Origin: Candidatus Parcubacteria bacterium
GTDB lineage: Bacteria > Patescibacteriota > Patescibacteriia > Magasanikbacterales > UBA922
Length of the DNA stretch: 33,529 nucleotides
Assembly: GCA_018646705.1 (NCBI GenBank)
Contig: JABGUG010000056.1
Coordinates: 1 to 33,529, forward strand
Reading direction: 5' to 3'
Made by a program: the position numbers and the translations under genes. A model generated the notes under the pieces. The model was not told the DNA's origin and made no database searches. It saw only the letters and a program-made list of their open reading frames with translations. This document shows positions 24,052 through 33,529 of this stretch, piece by piece. Position 1 is the first letter of the stretch, and the number at the start of each line of letters is the position of its first letter.

Positions 24052-27000
24052 TTAATCAGATGGAATAACAACTACAGCACCTTTATAATATGTCCAATGC
24101 TTATCTCTGTAAGAAGGAAGAGTTGAATTGCACTCCATAGATGAAGAAGTATCATTATAATAACCCTCTTCTCTATGAACAAATGCATTATTAACCAAAT
24201 CACTACCATTACACCATCCCCAATTATCAAGCAACTGAACACGAGGTTTATAAATACATACTGCTTTGTCACCATCTCCTTGTATGTGCTGTAAATCACG
24301 ATCTTTTAATCTATCATAAACTTCTGTTGCATAGTCTGGAGATTCAAATATCTGATTGCCTGCGCCATCTTGATTGTTTTCGATCTCACCAAGAGATACC
24401 ACAAACTTCTGATCACTATTAGCAGTCATATCAGAAAAATCACAGAAATATTCATGAGTAAACTCAAAGTATGTTTCCTTACATGCACGAGGAGCGTCAC
24501 CAAACAAAGATTTTGAAATTGTTTCACATTTGTATGTATCACCAAACAATGTTTTACACTCATCATCTTGTTTACATGTGATAAGCGGGCTATCCCACCA
24601 CCATCCATCACTATTACTTGTACACCTACCAACATCATCATCCTTTACACCATTTGCATCATCACAATATGGTTTTCTATTTTTGTACATTCCAGTCACT
24701 CCATCATTTGCAACTTCTGTACCATCACCCCAATCTACCATCACACGACGAATAGGCATGCGATTGTCATCTGCATATCCAAAGAACTGAGCAGTGGCAT
24801 ACATATTTCCATCTGCAATAATAGGATCAGGACTGTCATTGAAATTACCGTCCTCCTCATCAGACACACCATTTCCATCATAATCAGATTCTTCTCCCAC
24901 TATATAATTTCTATAATTAATTGTTATATTATCTTCCACCGCAGCAGTACATTCCTTGTCTGCAGAAGTACAGGTAAATGGATTGAGTGAAAATATTTTT
25001 GGTGGTTTTGTATTGCCCATTTTCGATGTTGTTCCTGAATAATCAAACTCATCGAGATCAAAAACGTCATTTAAAACATCCTCAACTCTATAAAATTTTA
25101 TAAACAAATCATCAAGAATACCACGCCCTGCCCCATCATAAAGCGCTTCCTTAGAAATTTCATTTAGTAATCCTCTATGATCTATAGTTTCTACTTCTGG
25201 CTCAAACAATTCTTTTGTAATTCCATCACACCTAAATGTGTTGTCAGAATTATCAAACATATGATTTGTATCATTACTAGGATACGAATTTATTGCACAT
25301 TGGTATGGTAGGCCATCGGTTATAGAACCAAATGTATAATAACCAACTGTACTTGTAGTTGACAAATCACGAATATCTAAACTTGGTAAAGAACCAAAAG
25401 GTGTAAAGCCAACAGCAATATTAAGTTTACTAATGCCTCCTGGACCATAACTCTGAGATGCACCTTGCCACACACGATTAGTCCATGCCTTATTCACATC
25501 ACCAGCAGCCTTATCGGCAATACTGTCATCATATACTGACGAATATTCAATACACTTATCTTTAAGTTCAGTAATTACAGCAAAACGAATACCATTCTTA
25601 AACCACTTGTCCTCACCAATATTATCATCAAATTTTTCTCCATTACACCAACGAGTAATATATCCCAAAAAGTCTCCTTTTGCATTAAAATCCATACCTA
25701 TTGCCATCCAATTATTATCATCTGCAGTCTGACATTCTCCAGAAAAAGGATCTTGATTTCCCACAAGCGGCTCTGGTGAACCCTGTCCTGCTTGAGACCA
25801 AAGATTTAATTGGTCAAAATTTGGAAAATCATGATCAGGGTCTTCATCCTCATCTGAATCATAAAATAATGAAACATATCTTTTATTTATTATATTGTCA
25901 TTCACCAAGGTGGTACTTTCATTTGCTTGATATGAATCCCACAAAGGACCGCGTGGATTAATAGATACGTCATATTCTTTATAACTTGGTATTTGAGAAT
26001 TATTTAACACATAATAATATGCAACATCATCATCAATACTTTCTATATATCTTACAAAATTATCTTTACCACTCGTAGGCACACTTACAAAAGCTGCATT
26101 TGCCTCACTATTTCTTAAATTTTCAAAATCAATTTTAAAATTTTTGGTAAAAATTGATGGATTAGGACCTTCTGCCCCATCAGGAAAAGCAATCGGCACA
26201 AAATACATTGCACGTATATCTTGTTCATTTATAGTTTGCTCCAAACTAGAATCGACATAAAAAGACGCATGTGTATTACCATATTCGGGAGAAAGGTAGC
26301 TGCTTTCTGCTATATATACATCATTAGTGTCATTTCCAGGAAGCATCGTATAATTATATTGGGATGGTTCAAAAATGTCACCAACATAATCATACATTCC
26401 AAAAAGACGAGGAGGGTGCATGATTGTACCAGTGTCTCCTGTATACTTAGCATCGAACTGAGGTGCAAAACCATACATCTCTGCAACCGCATGAGTTTTA
26501 CCGTTTTTATCTAAATCAAAATCAAGAGCATTTCCAGAACATTCCCCTGCCCCTCTACAATATTGTGCGCTACGCCCAGACTCTACATCTATACGCATCA
26601 CACGAGAATATGTACTAATATTTCTCCATGCCCACGATTGCATAGTTTTGTACCATATCTCTTTATCGTTTACTGTGCAAACCAAATTACCATATTCTCC
26701 AACACTGCTGACTAAAGCACCAGGATCATCAGGACAAATTATAAAATTGATACTTCCTACATCTACTGAACTACCTGGTGGGTCATAGTTTGCTGTACTA
26801 GTAAATATATAATTATACAAAATATCACCACTTGGATAATCAACAATTGTCTGACAGTTTGAACCTTGGCCACTACCTGAACCTTGACCATTGCAATCTT
26901 GATGCGTGACGGCAGAAATTCTAGTTCGAACAACAGTACTTGTCACAGCATCCACCGAAGTAAGACCCCCTGAAAAACTTGCTGCGGCGCCATCATAATA

Positions 27001-30000
27001 CCCCAAACCAAGTGATGTTGCTTCTGTACAATATACCCTACCATCACCTTCTGAATCATATCCGTCTGTAGGATAATATCCTGCTTCCTGATCTGCATTG
27101 TAGAGATCCACTGCAGAAGCAGACACTTGTATTGGCAACCATGTAAGACATGGATATTTTTCAGATTTTTTGTTTGCATCTTTTGACGGTGTAAGTATGC
27201 GACTTTGATCATACTCTAGACAAAGACCCTTTAGTCCATAAAATGTTCCTTGTTGAGAAGCCCTACTACATTCGCCTGTACCTGAGCTTATACCAAGATC
27301 ATTTTCAGCTTCATCTCGACACTCTTCATTTGTCTCACATGGTATATCATTGTATTGTCCTGCATTTATACATATGCCCTTAGCAAAAGCATTTTGTCCT
27401 GCAATTGGCCAATAATCTTTTGACGTACCGTCTCCATATTCTACTTTTATATATTCACATGAACAATCAGTACCAAGATTGGTCTTTTGACAAACATTTG
27501 CATTTTGAAATTGATCAATTATAGATGAATATTTGTATCGTACAATGCCATCAGGGTCGCTAGGGTCTCTGCTTTTATCATCATCTGCCCCAATATCAGA
27601 TAAGGCAGTACGCACAGAAAACGGACTATCTTGTTCTGGATATGATTTACATGTACCATGCTCGAGCTTTGAAAGCATTTTCTTGATATTTTCTGAGATA
27701 CGTTCTTTTTCATCTGGTTTTTGTCCCACAGTATAAGGTGCATCATCAAAAGCACCATCAATAGGATAGAGACATCTTTGTCTATAACATCTACCACCGT
27801 CATCAAATCCACACTTAGCTCCTTCTTCTTTTACTGGCACCCCGCCACTCACCTCAAAACACCCAAAAGATTCAAGGGATGTTTCTCCAGCAACAAGCGT
27901 GGACGTACTAACAAACAATTTTCGACTCATTTCATAAGCAATGTATGCATCTCTTGTATTTACGCTCGGATCATCCACTTGTTCACTATCAAAAACAATA
28001 TATATAAAGTTGCTTGGATTAAATTTGTTATAAAGCGAATATCCTGAATAATCTGGACTACTCCACCCTGTGTCTCGAGATGTATATTTATTGAGTGTCA
28101 TGCGGTCCATGTCATATTCAGTACGTACCCAGTGAGTACAATTTCCACCTTCATCCATCTCGTCACATGCACGATATTCTTGACACAAATATTGAGGATT
28201 ACCTTTTGTATCAAAAACACGTGCGGATGATCTACATGCAAGCCATTCACTACATTCTCTATCACGTCGAACTTTTATAAGTTCATTAGTATTGAGTTCT
28301 CCTGTTGTATTTGGAGGTACAAGAGCATATTTTTTGTCTTCACTATCTGCATAAGTCAAAACAGAATCGAAATATTTATTTGGATTTTCAGTCTTGTCAA
28401 ACAACACACACCCATCTTTTTGACTTACCATACCGTCACACTCATTTGTCTGTGCAAATAAACGATCATCATAAATTACATAATATGGCTCACCTTCTGC
28501 TTTTCCTGATGTGTCTGCCGGATCAATAAGTTCAGTACATCCATTATACTGAGTACCACACGTACCCACATATCCTTCATAATTATCAGCAGCATTTGAC
28601 CACAAACCATATTCATCATCTGCCAATATATAATTTTCATAACACGGTAAAATTCCAATATCTTCACATGTGTATCCTGACGCGCACCCTTCGGCATTTT
28701 GACAAAGTGTGCCATCAGGAACTCCACTAGTAGAGTCTTCACACGCACCAACACCATCCATAAACCAGCCCTTGGATGAAACACCGTTTATATTTATTTT
28801 TTCTTCATAATTACAAAGTCCTGCACCACTGAGTTTTGGATCTTTGAAAAAGCTAACATCATTACCACTCGTATACTGATTACAACCAACCTGCTCTTCT
28901 ACACACAAAGTCTTTTCATAATCAAGAGGATTGTCAGTAATAAATCTTTCGCTAAATAGATATGCTCCTTCACTCTCATCTGGTAAGACTCGTTCTTCTA
29001 GAGCGACACGTTTACATCCAAGATAATCTGATCCATTACAAATAGAATCAATTGTATGTGTAAGATAAATTATATCTGAATCTTCCTCTATCACAACAGT
29101 AGACTCAGTGACAAAAACATTATCAATTGAACTAAATACAGTTGTAGCAAGCGTGCTTTTACTAGTTATAACAAAATTAGTAGCAAAATCTCTCACTTCA
29201 TATGTATCTGAAGGAACAGAGATAGGGCCTTCTATAAAACAATAATTATCTCCATCTGGAACACTACATTTATATTCATTATCATCAATAGTTACCTGAC
29301 AAATACCATCTCCACCTGGATTAGTAGTGGTTCCTCTATAACATTTTGCATTAAATATATTTTTCTCTCCACCCTCTTCATCTGTGTAATTTTGAGTATC
29401 ATATAATGGTGTACACCCGACAGCCTCAGTACGACATAATTTCTCAAAACCACTAAATTGAACATTGGTATTTGCACGTGTTGTATATTCACGACAACCA
29501 AGGTGTTCTCCTGGAAATCCATCAAGTGGTGTAGAATCGCATAATTCAAGTGTGTCATACCCTTCTCTTGTCTTCCATGAATCTTTTATCAAAAATTCAT
29601 AATCTTGCACATCTCCACCAATACGTTTGAGTGTAACATTGTCAATAAAGTACACACCGCTTCCAAATGTAGATTCAAAATGCAATGTAGTTGTGACATC
29701 TGAAAAACCACCAAACTGTACTGGGCCAAGTGTATATTCTTGCCAATCTTCAGAAATAGGTGCGTATATTTTTTGATTTGTTAGGGGATCCAAGGTAAAT
29801 ACAGCAAGAGGTATTGATTCCTGATCAAGAGATATATCAATTAGATGAGGATTACCTCGAGCCCAGAATGTGAGTTCGTACCATGCCCCTTCACGAACCA
29901 TACCAGCATTAAGCTCATACGAAGCATCTTGGTTTACTTTTAGTGAATAGAATCCAACCTGCGTCGCTTCTGGCTCCACTGATAAACCAGCACCACTCCA

Positions 30001-33000
30001 ACCCTGCTTTGCAAGCATAAGTGAACTTGTGCTATTTTCATTTGGTTCAAAACTTGTTCCATGTACGGTATATACATTACCACCAGTATTACCAATATAT
30101 CGACGACACCCATTTGACGCAGCATTACAAGCTTTTGCTTCTTCCCTGATAGACCAGTACATACAAGATCCTGCACCACTTATATCATCAACTTGATAAA
30201 AACCTCCACCAGTACAACGCTGACAATAATTGTCGTCCCACATACCACCTTTTTCACTACAATTTGCTTCATTTAAAAAATTATCAACATACATTTCAGA
30301 ATCTGTTTTTCGCAAAGGTAAACATTTATCTGAAACAGACACAGTGTCTTCGAGCATCCTATAATAAACACTTCCTGAACTATCATACAATGCATAACAA
30401 CCAGTTAATGCCGCTCCATCAATATATGGATTATCGAGCATAATATTGTATGCAACCTGATTACAATCATTATATTTTTGAGTAAGTTTAGTAGGATCAT
30501 CAGTTGAATATGCTGGTGAACCTAAAGGAAAAATATTTTCAGGACCTGTTCCAAGAGTGCCTGCTATGTATGTAGCCTCAGGAACATCGATTTGTAAAAG
30601 TGAATGTCGTTTCAAAACATACCCTTCGCTCTCAGAACCTTGCCACGTGTAGTAAGTCTTAGCATTATCTTCTTCTGGACGTTCACAATATTTTATATCA
30701 CTATAATATTCTAATTGTTCTCCACCTTCTCCTATTTCTCCTGCACTGATATTGGTAAATTCATCACAACCTTCATATTGAGGAGCACAAACATCACCAT
30801 ATGATGGCACAAAGTAAAGTGGAAATTTCTCTGACTCAAAAGGAGTTGCTTCTTGCTTGAATGTTTCATAACCAATACATTCGTTTGGACAAAAATTATC
30901 ACCAACAATTCCAGTAATAACTTTATTTCCATTTACTGGTGTATATTCTTCACACGCGACTTCTTCTGGTATACACACTCCTGCAAAATTATCACATTGT
31001 TCTGGAGTATTTTCGAGAAGTACCAAGTCAGCTCGTGTCTGAGGCCAATCTATGACATCTTGAGTGATTGGATCTGTATCATAACATCCAAGATACTCAG
31101 GAGATTCTTTAAGGAAAATTGGTTTTGTAGTCGACGCATGTAAAAACATAGCACAACCTTCCTCTTCTGGAGGACATATTTTGCTATTTATCTGATCATT
31201 AAAATATAATACCTGCTCACGCCCACTAGCCTTGAGACTTAAATCTATCTCGCTACTACGCACCCATTCATCATTTAACTTCTCAGTACTATACGCACGA
31301 CAACCAACCGACTCTATATTACATGAACTCTGGTCGATTGTTCGAGACAAGTAAGAAGCAATCGAATTGTCCCGCCCTGTGTATGTCTTACATGTATTAT
31401 AATAATCTGGACATGATTCTCCTGGCATATTCCATGTATTTTTCTCTTTTGTACAGTACCCATACTCCTGACAACCGTCACCGCCAGTAGCTAAACATGT
31501 AGAAAAATCCGAACACTCTTCCCTTCTTAACGAAGTATTTTCTGACAATAATTGAGATCCAAAGACTTTTAACTCACACTGTGCTTCTGGTGCCTTCAAA
31601 ATCCAGTTAGGGTCTATAAGATGGTAGAAAGGGCTATTCCTATCATCAAAACCTTCGACTACCTGACCTAATGTCCATGGTTTTTCTGGATCTGATCTCA
31701 ATGCCGCAATTTCAAAACCGAGTGGCAAAATACGTGCTTTTCTTAATTTTTGAATATTTGAATAACAATAGTTATTTTTATAACATTGTATATTTGTATT
31801 GTCTGCATCTCTACTTGGTGGAATTAATTTCCACGAAGCATGCAATAAACCACCTTCAATCTTAATAGCCTCATCAATTGTAAGTGGGTCACCAACACGT
31901 GACCGTTGTATTGCTTGGACAAGTCCGGAATCCATAATACAATTGTCCAATCCTGGATTATCTGGACATGAACTGTATTTTGTAACTACATCATACGATG
32001 TAATATCATGCTGAGGTATACCAGCTATCAAATAAGAAAAGGCACTCTCTGCTGCTCGTTTATTATAATTAAGAGATCCAGCATAAAAATCTACAACACT
32101 GGAAGAACCACTAGAATCATCAGGAAATAATCCATTTGTCATGATATCGTTCAAAAGTGTGGACACAAGTGTATTAGCAAATACAGAGGCTGCCATAGGC
32201 AATATTTGCCATGCACCAGCTCCATAAATACCCGCGATCTGTGTCGCACTCATATCCATTTGTTTACCACCAGTAACTGCTTTTGTCTCTTCTTTGATAA
32301 CGTTGGCAGGGGTCTTGATATCTCCTGATATATAATTTGTTACAGATTTGAATCCATCGCCCTCGTTGCGCTCATCTCTTGCGCTAGCCTCTGCCTTTGC
32401 CTGTATACGGTCTAGCTTACCCATAAGACCAAGTGCAACTCCAAAATCACCTTCAGTAACACTCAAAGATGATGAAAAACGTTCTGAAAGTGCATCTTTG
32501 CTACCATACATACTCTCCAAATTTTCAGCACTCCAATTTTGCTTAAGATCGCTCCATTTACAACGTGGCTGTGGGCCAGACTTTCCCCCACTTGATTCAG
32601 AGTCATATATTTGAGAAAGACTTACTTGTATATTAACCTGAATCCTCAAGTCTGGTGGCTTACACAAACTAAGCCCAAATGGCGCACCAAACTGATCAAT
32701 GGCACCTGCTACACTATCGAGTGCAGTGTTTTCCATATAATTTCCAAAACCACCCTTAAATGCGAGAGCTCCTTGCCCCTTACCACCCGCTGCAATATAT
32801 TTTGCACTATCATAAGCAAATTTTCGCATGAAGTAAGATGCGCCGTTAACAAGAGAACCAAGGGCAGCAGACAAAAGAGAGTCTTCTATCTTTTCCCATG
32901 TAAATTTAGCACCAAATGCAGAGGTAATCGCAGCATCTGCTTGTGCATATACTGGGGCTGGCTTAAACAATGAATATGCAAAAAAGTTTGCAATCAAAAA

Positions 33001-33057
33001 AAATGTAAGACTAGTTATCAAGAATGTTTTTTTTGTCTTGTTTCCTAAATCAAACAT
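24052..33057 (-). CDS. Giant secreted cysteine-rich protein with CBM4/9-like and PKD-like regions
   Basis: 3001 aa single ORF; N-terminal hydrophobic signal (TFLITSLTFFLIANFFAYSLFKPAPVYAQA); about 11 copies of C-x(n)-GC-x-x-[YFL]; CBM-like YSLKVNQDASYELNAG...YELTFWARGN...YFIDNVTLKRIG; PKD-like VMVDWGDGT...FEFTHEYFC. Confidence 0.88.
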   Translation of the reverse strand: MFDLGNKTKKTFLITSLTFFLIANFFAYSLFKPAPVYAQADAAITSAFGAKFTWEKIEDSLLSAALGSLVNGASYFMRKFAYDSAKYIAAGGKGQGALAFKGGFGNYMENTALDSVAGAIDQFGAPFGLSLCKPPDLRIQVNIQVSLSQIYDSESSGGKSGPQPRCKWSDLKQNWSAENLESMYGSKDALSERFSSSLSVTEGDFGVALGLMGKLDRIQAKAEASARDERNEGDGFKSVTNYISGDIKTPANVIKEETKAVTGGKQMDMSATQIAGIYGAGAWQILPMAASVFANTLVSTLLNDIMTNGLFPDDSSGSSSVVDFYAGSLNYNKRAAESAFSYLIAGIPQHDITSYDVVTKYSSCPDNPGLDNCIMDSGLVQAIQRSRVGDPLTIDEAIKIEGGLLHASWKLIPPSRDADNTNIQCYKNNYCYSNIQKLRKARILPLGFEIAALRSDPEKPWTLGQVVEGFDDRNSPFYHLIDPNWILKAPEAQCELKVFGSQLLSENTSLRREECSDFSTCLATGGDGCQEYGYCTKEKNTWNMPGESCPDYYNTCKTYTGRDNSIASYLSRTIDQSSCNIESVGCRAYSTEKLNDEWVRSSEIDLSLKASGREQVLYFNDQINSKICPPEEEGCAMFLHASTTKPIFLKESPEYLGCYDTDPITQDVIDWPQTRADLVLLENTPEQCDNFAGVCIPEEVACEEYTPVNGNKVITGIVGDNFCPNECIGYETFKQEATPFESEKFPLYFVPSYGDVCAPQYEGCDEFTNISAGEIGEGGEQLEYYSDIKYCERPEEDNAKTYYTWQGSESEGYVLKRHSLLQIDVPEATYIAGTLGTGPENIFPLGSPAYSTDDPTKLTQKYNDCNQVAYNIMLDNPYIDGAALTGCYALYDSSGSVYYRMLEDTVSVSDKCLPLRKTDSEMYVDNFLNEANCSEKGGMWDDNYCQRCTGGGFYQVDDISGAGSCMYWSIREEAKACNAASNGCRRYIGNTGGNVYTVHGTSFEPNENSTSSLMLAKQGWSGAGLSVEPEATQVGFYSLKVNQDASYELNAGMVREGAWYELTFWARGNPHLIDISLDQESIPLAVFTLDPLTNQKIYAPISEDWQEYTLGPVQFGGFSDVTTTLHFESTFGSGVYFIDNVTLKRIGGDVQDYEFLIKDSWKTREGYDTLELCDSTPLDGFPGEHLGCREYTTRANTNVQFSGFEKLCRTEAVGCTPLYDTQNYTDEEGGEKNIFNAKCYRGTTTNPGGDGICQVTIDDNEYKCSVPDGDNYCFIEGPISVPSDTYEVRDFATNFVITSKSTLATTVFSSIDNVFVTESTVVIEEDSDIIYLTHTIDSICNGSDYLGCKRVALEERVLPDESEGAYLFSERFITDNPLDYEKTLCVEEQVGCNQYTSGNDVSFFKDPKLSGAGLCNYEEKININGVSSKGWFMDGVGACEDSTSGVPDGTLCQNAEGCASGYTCEDIGILPCYENYILADDEYGLWSNAADNYEGYVGTCGTQYNGCTELIDPADTSGKAEGEPYYVIYDDRLFAQTNECDGMVSQKDGCVLFDKTENPNKYFDSVLTYADSEDKKYALVPPNTTGELNTNELIKVRRDRECSEWLACRSSARVFDTKGNPQYLCQEYRACDEMDEGGNCTHWVRTEYDMDRMTLNKYTSRDTGWSSPDYSGYSLYNKFNPSNFIYIVFDSEQVDDPSVNTRDAYIAYEMSRKLFVSTSTLVAGETSLESFGCFEVSGGVPVKEEGAKCGFDDGGRCYRQRCLYPIDGAFDDAPYTVGQKPDEKERISENIKKMLSKLEHGTCKSYPEQDSPFSVRTALSDIGADDDKSRDPSDPDGIVRYKYSSIIDQFQNANVCQKTNLGTDCSCEYIKVEYGDGTSKDYWPIAGQNAFAKGICINAGQYNDIPCETNEECRDEAENDLGISSGTGECSRASQQGTFYGLKGLCLEYDQSRILTPSKDANKKSEKYPCLTWLPIQVSASAVDLYNADQEAGYYPTDGYDSEGDGRVYCTEATSLGLGYYDGAAASFSGGLTSVDAVTSTVVRTRISAVTHQDCNGQGSGSGQGSNCQTIVDYPSGDILYNYIFTSTANYDPPGSSVDVGSINFIICPDDPGALVSSVGEYGNLVCTVNDKEIWYKTMQSWAWRNISTYSRVMRIDVESGRSAQYCRGAGECSGNALDFDLDKNGKTHAVAEMYGFAPQFDAKYTGDTGTIMHPPRLFGMYDYVGDIFEPSQYNYTMLPGNDTNDVYIAESSYLSPEYGNTHASFYVDSSLEQTINEQDIRAMYFVPIAFPDGAEGPNPSIFTKNFKIDFENLRNSEANAAFVSVPTSGKDNFVRYIESIDDDVAYYYVLNNSQIPSYKEYDVSINPRGPLWDSYQANESTTLVNDNIINKRYVSLFYDSDEDEDPDHDFPNFDQLNLWSQAGQGSPEPLVGNQDPFSGECQTADDNNWMAIGMDFNAKGDFLGYITRWCNGEKFDDNIGEDKWFKNGIRFAVITELKDKCIEYSSVYDDSIADKAAGDVNKAWTNRVWQGASQSYGPGGISKLNIAVGFTPFGSLPSLDIRDLSTTSTVGYYTFGSITDGLPYQCAINSYPSNDTNHMFDNSDNTFRCDGITKELFEPEVETIDHRGLLNEISKEALYDGAGRGILDDLFIKFYRVEDVLNDVFDLDEFDYSGTTSKMGNTKPPKIFSLNPFTCTSADKECTAAVEDNITINYRNYIVGEESDYDGNGVSDEEDGNFNDSPDPIIADGNMYATAQFFGYADDNRMPIRRVMVDWGDGTEVANDGVTGMYKNRKPYCDDANGVKDDDVGRCTSNSDGWWWDSPLITCKQDDECKTLFGDTYKCETISKSLFGDAPRACKETYFEFTHEYFCDFSDMTANSDQKFVVSLGEIENNQDGAGNQIFESPDYATEVYDRLKDRDLQHIQGDGDKAVCIYKPRVQLLDNWGWCNGSDLVNNAFVHREEGYYNDTSSSMECNSTLPSYRDKHWTYYKGAVVVIPSD

Positions 33058-33061
33058 AATT

Positions 33062-33529
33062 TTATTCTGGTAATAAATTTTCTAAATTAGTATTGTCGGC
33101 CCCAACCTCTTCAGAGGGTGGCGCATCAAACTGATCTTGTGCTAATTTTTGGGCCATAGCCATAAGTTGTTCGTCAGAAATCTCTGCAAGATCTTCTTCT
33201 GAAACTTGCCCTGTTGATATAAGCATTTGTCTGAGTACTGCTGGATCACTAATCATCGTATTGATATCTGGCGTGCCTGGAGCATTGAGTCCTCCTCCAT
33301 TAAACTGACTCTCTAATAAAATATTTGCTGCTGTATCGGACTTTTCAAGTAACGGAGAAACAATTAGCTCAGTACTTGTAGAGAGATTATCAAACCCAGT
33401 ATCACCACATGCCTGACCCTCAGGACAAAGTGGATTCGTACCCCCGTCTATTTCAACCTTATCATCCAATCCATCTGAGTCTGTATCTGGTAGATATCGA
33501 CTAGTCTCATAAAAGAATAATTCTTCATA
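33062..33529 (-). CDS. Thrombospondin type-3-like calcium-binding repeat protein, N-terminus beyond the window edge
   Basis: Frame stays open to 33529 (YEELFFYETSRYLPDTDSDGLDDKVEIDGGTNPLCPEGQACGD...); track start at 33469 is an internal TTG. DTDSDGLDDKVE matches TSP3-like D-rich repeats. Ends 4 nt before the giant gene start. Confidence 0.75.
   Translation of the reverse strand, partial: YEELFFYETSRYLPDTDSDGLDDKVEIDGGTNPLCPEGQACGDTGFDNLSTSTELIVSPLLEKSDTAANILLESQFNGGGLNAPGTPDINTMISDPAVLRQMLISTGQVSEEDLAEISDEQLMAMAQKLAQDQFDAPPSEEVGADNTNLENLLPE

Noticed and set aside
24568-24990. 140-aa plus ORF and many other short ORFs over 24052-33057
   Set aside because: Antisense or out-of-frame to the continuous 3001-codon ORF; no independent coding evidence.

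Overview
AT-rich bacterial window; the gene complement and repeat types suggest a CPR/Patescibacteria-like genome, which is inference because no marker phylogeny was run. Recognisable housekeeping genes are topA, a RelA/SpoT homolog, parA/parB, tRNA-Leu(CAA), a metallophosphoesterase, a small multidrug-export family protein, a D,D-carboxypeptidase, scpA/scpB and aspS. There is also a cell-surface glycan module (MBOAT + AlgJ/AlgX-like + GT39/PMT-like), an M23 peptidase fused to FN3, lamin-tail-like and beta-helix-like regions, a REP-associated (HUH/Y1-like) transposase, a giant 3001-aa cysteine-rich surface protein, and a TSP3-like partner cut by the right edge. Most unusual: (1) a roughly 775-bp GC-rich island (23187-23961) in AT-rich DNA, bounded by near-identical inverted termini, encoding an acidic Cys-containing lipoprotein with a strong Shine-Dalgarno, preceded by a strong AT-rich promoter and hairpin-rich leader; (2) a REP-type transposase gene carrying a perfect 28-bp palindrome and 54-bp in-frame tandem repeats of its arm; (3) a tRNA-Leu 5' remnant split in its D-arm by a perfect 24-bp palindrome beside an intact tRNA-Leu; (4) a giant secreted protein with a recurrent C-x(n)-G-C-x-x-[YF] signature; (5) a structured intergenic RNA candidate between topA and rsh. 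Two edge-truncated CDSs (1-552 and 33062-33529, both minus) are missing or shortened in the ORF track.
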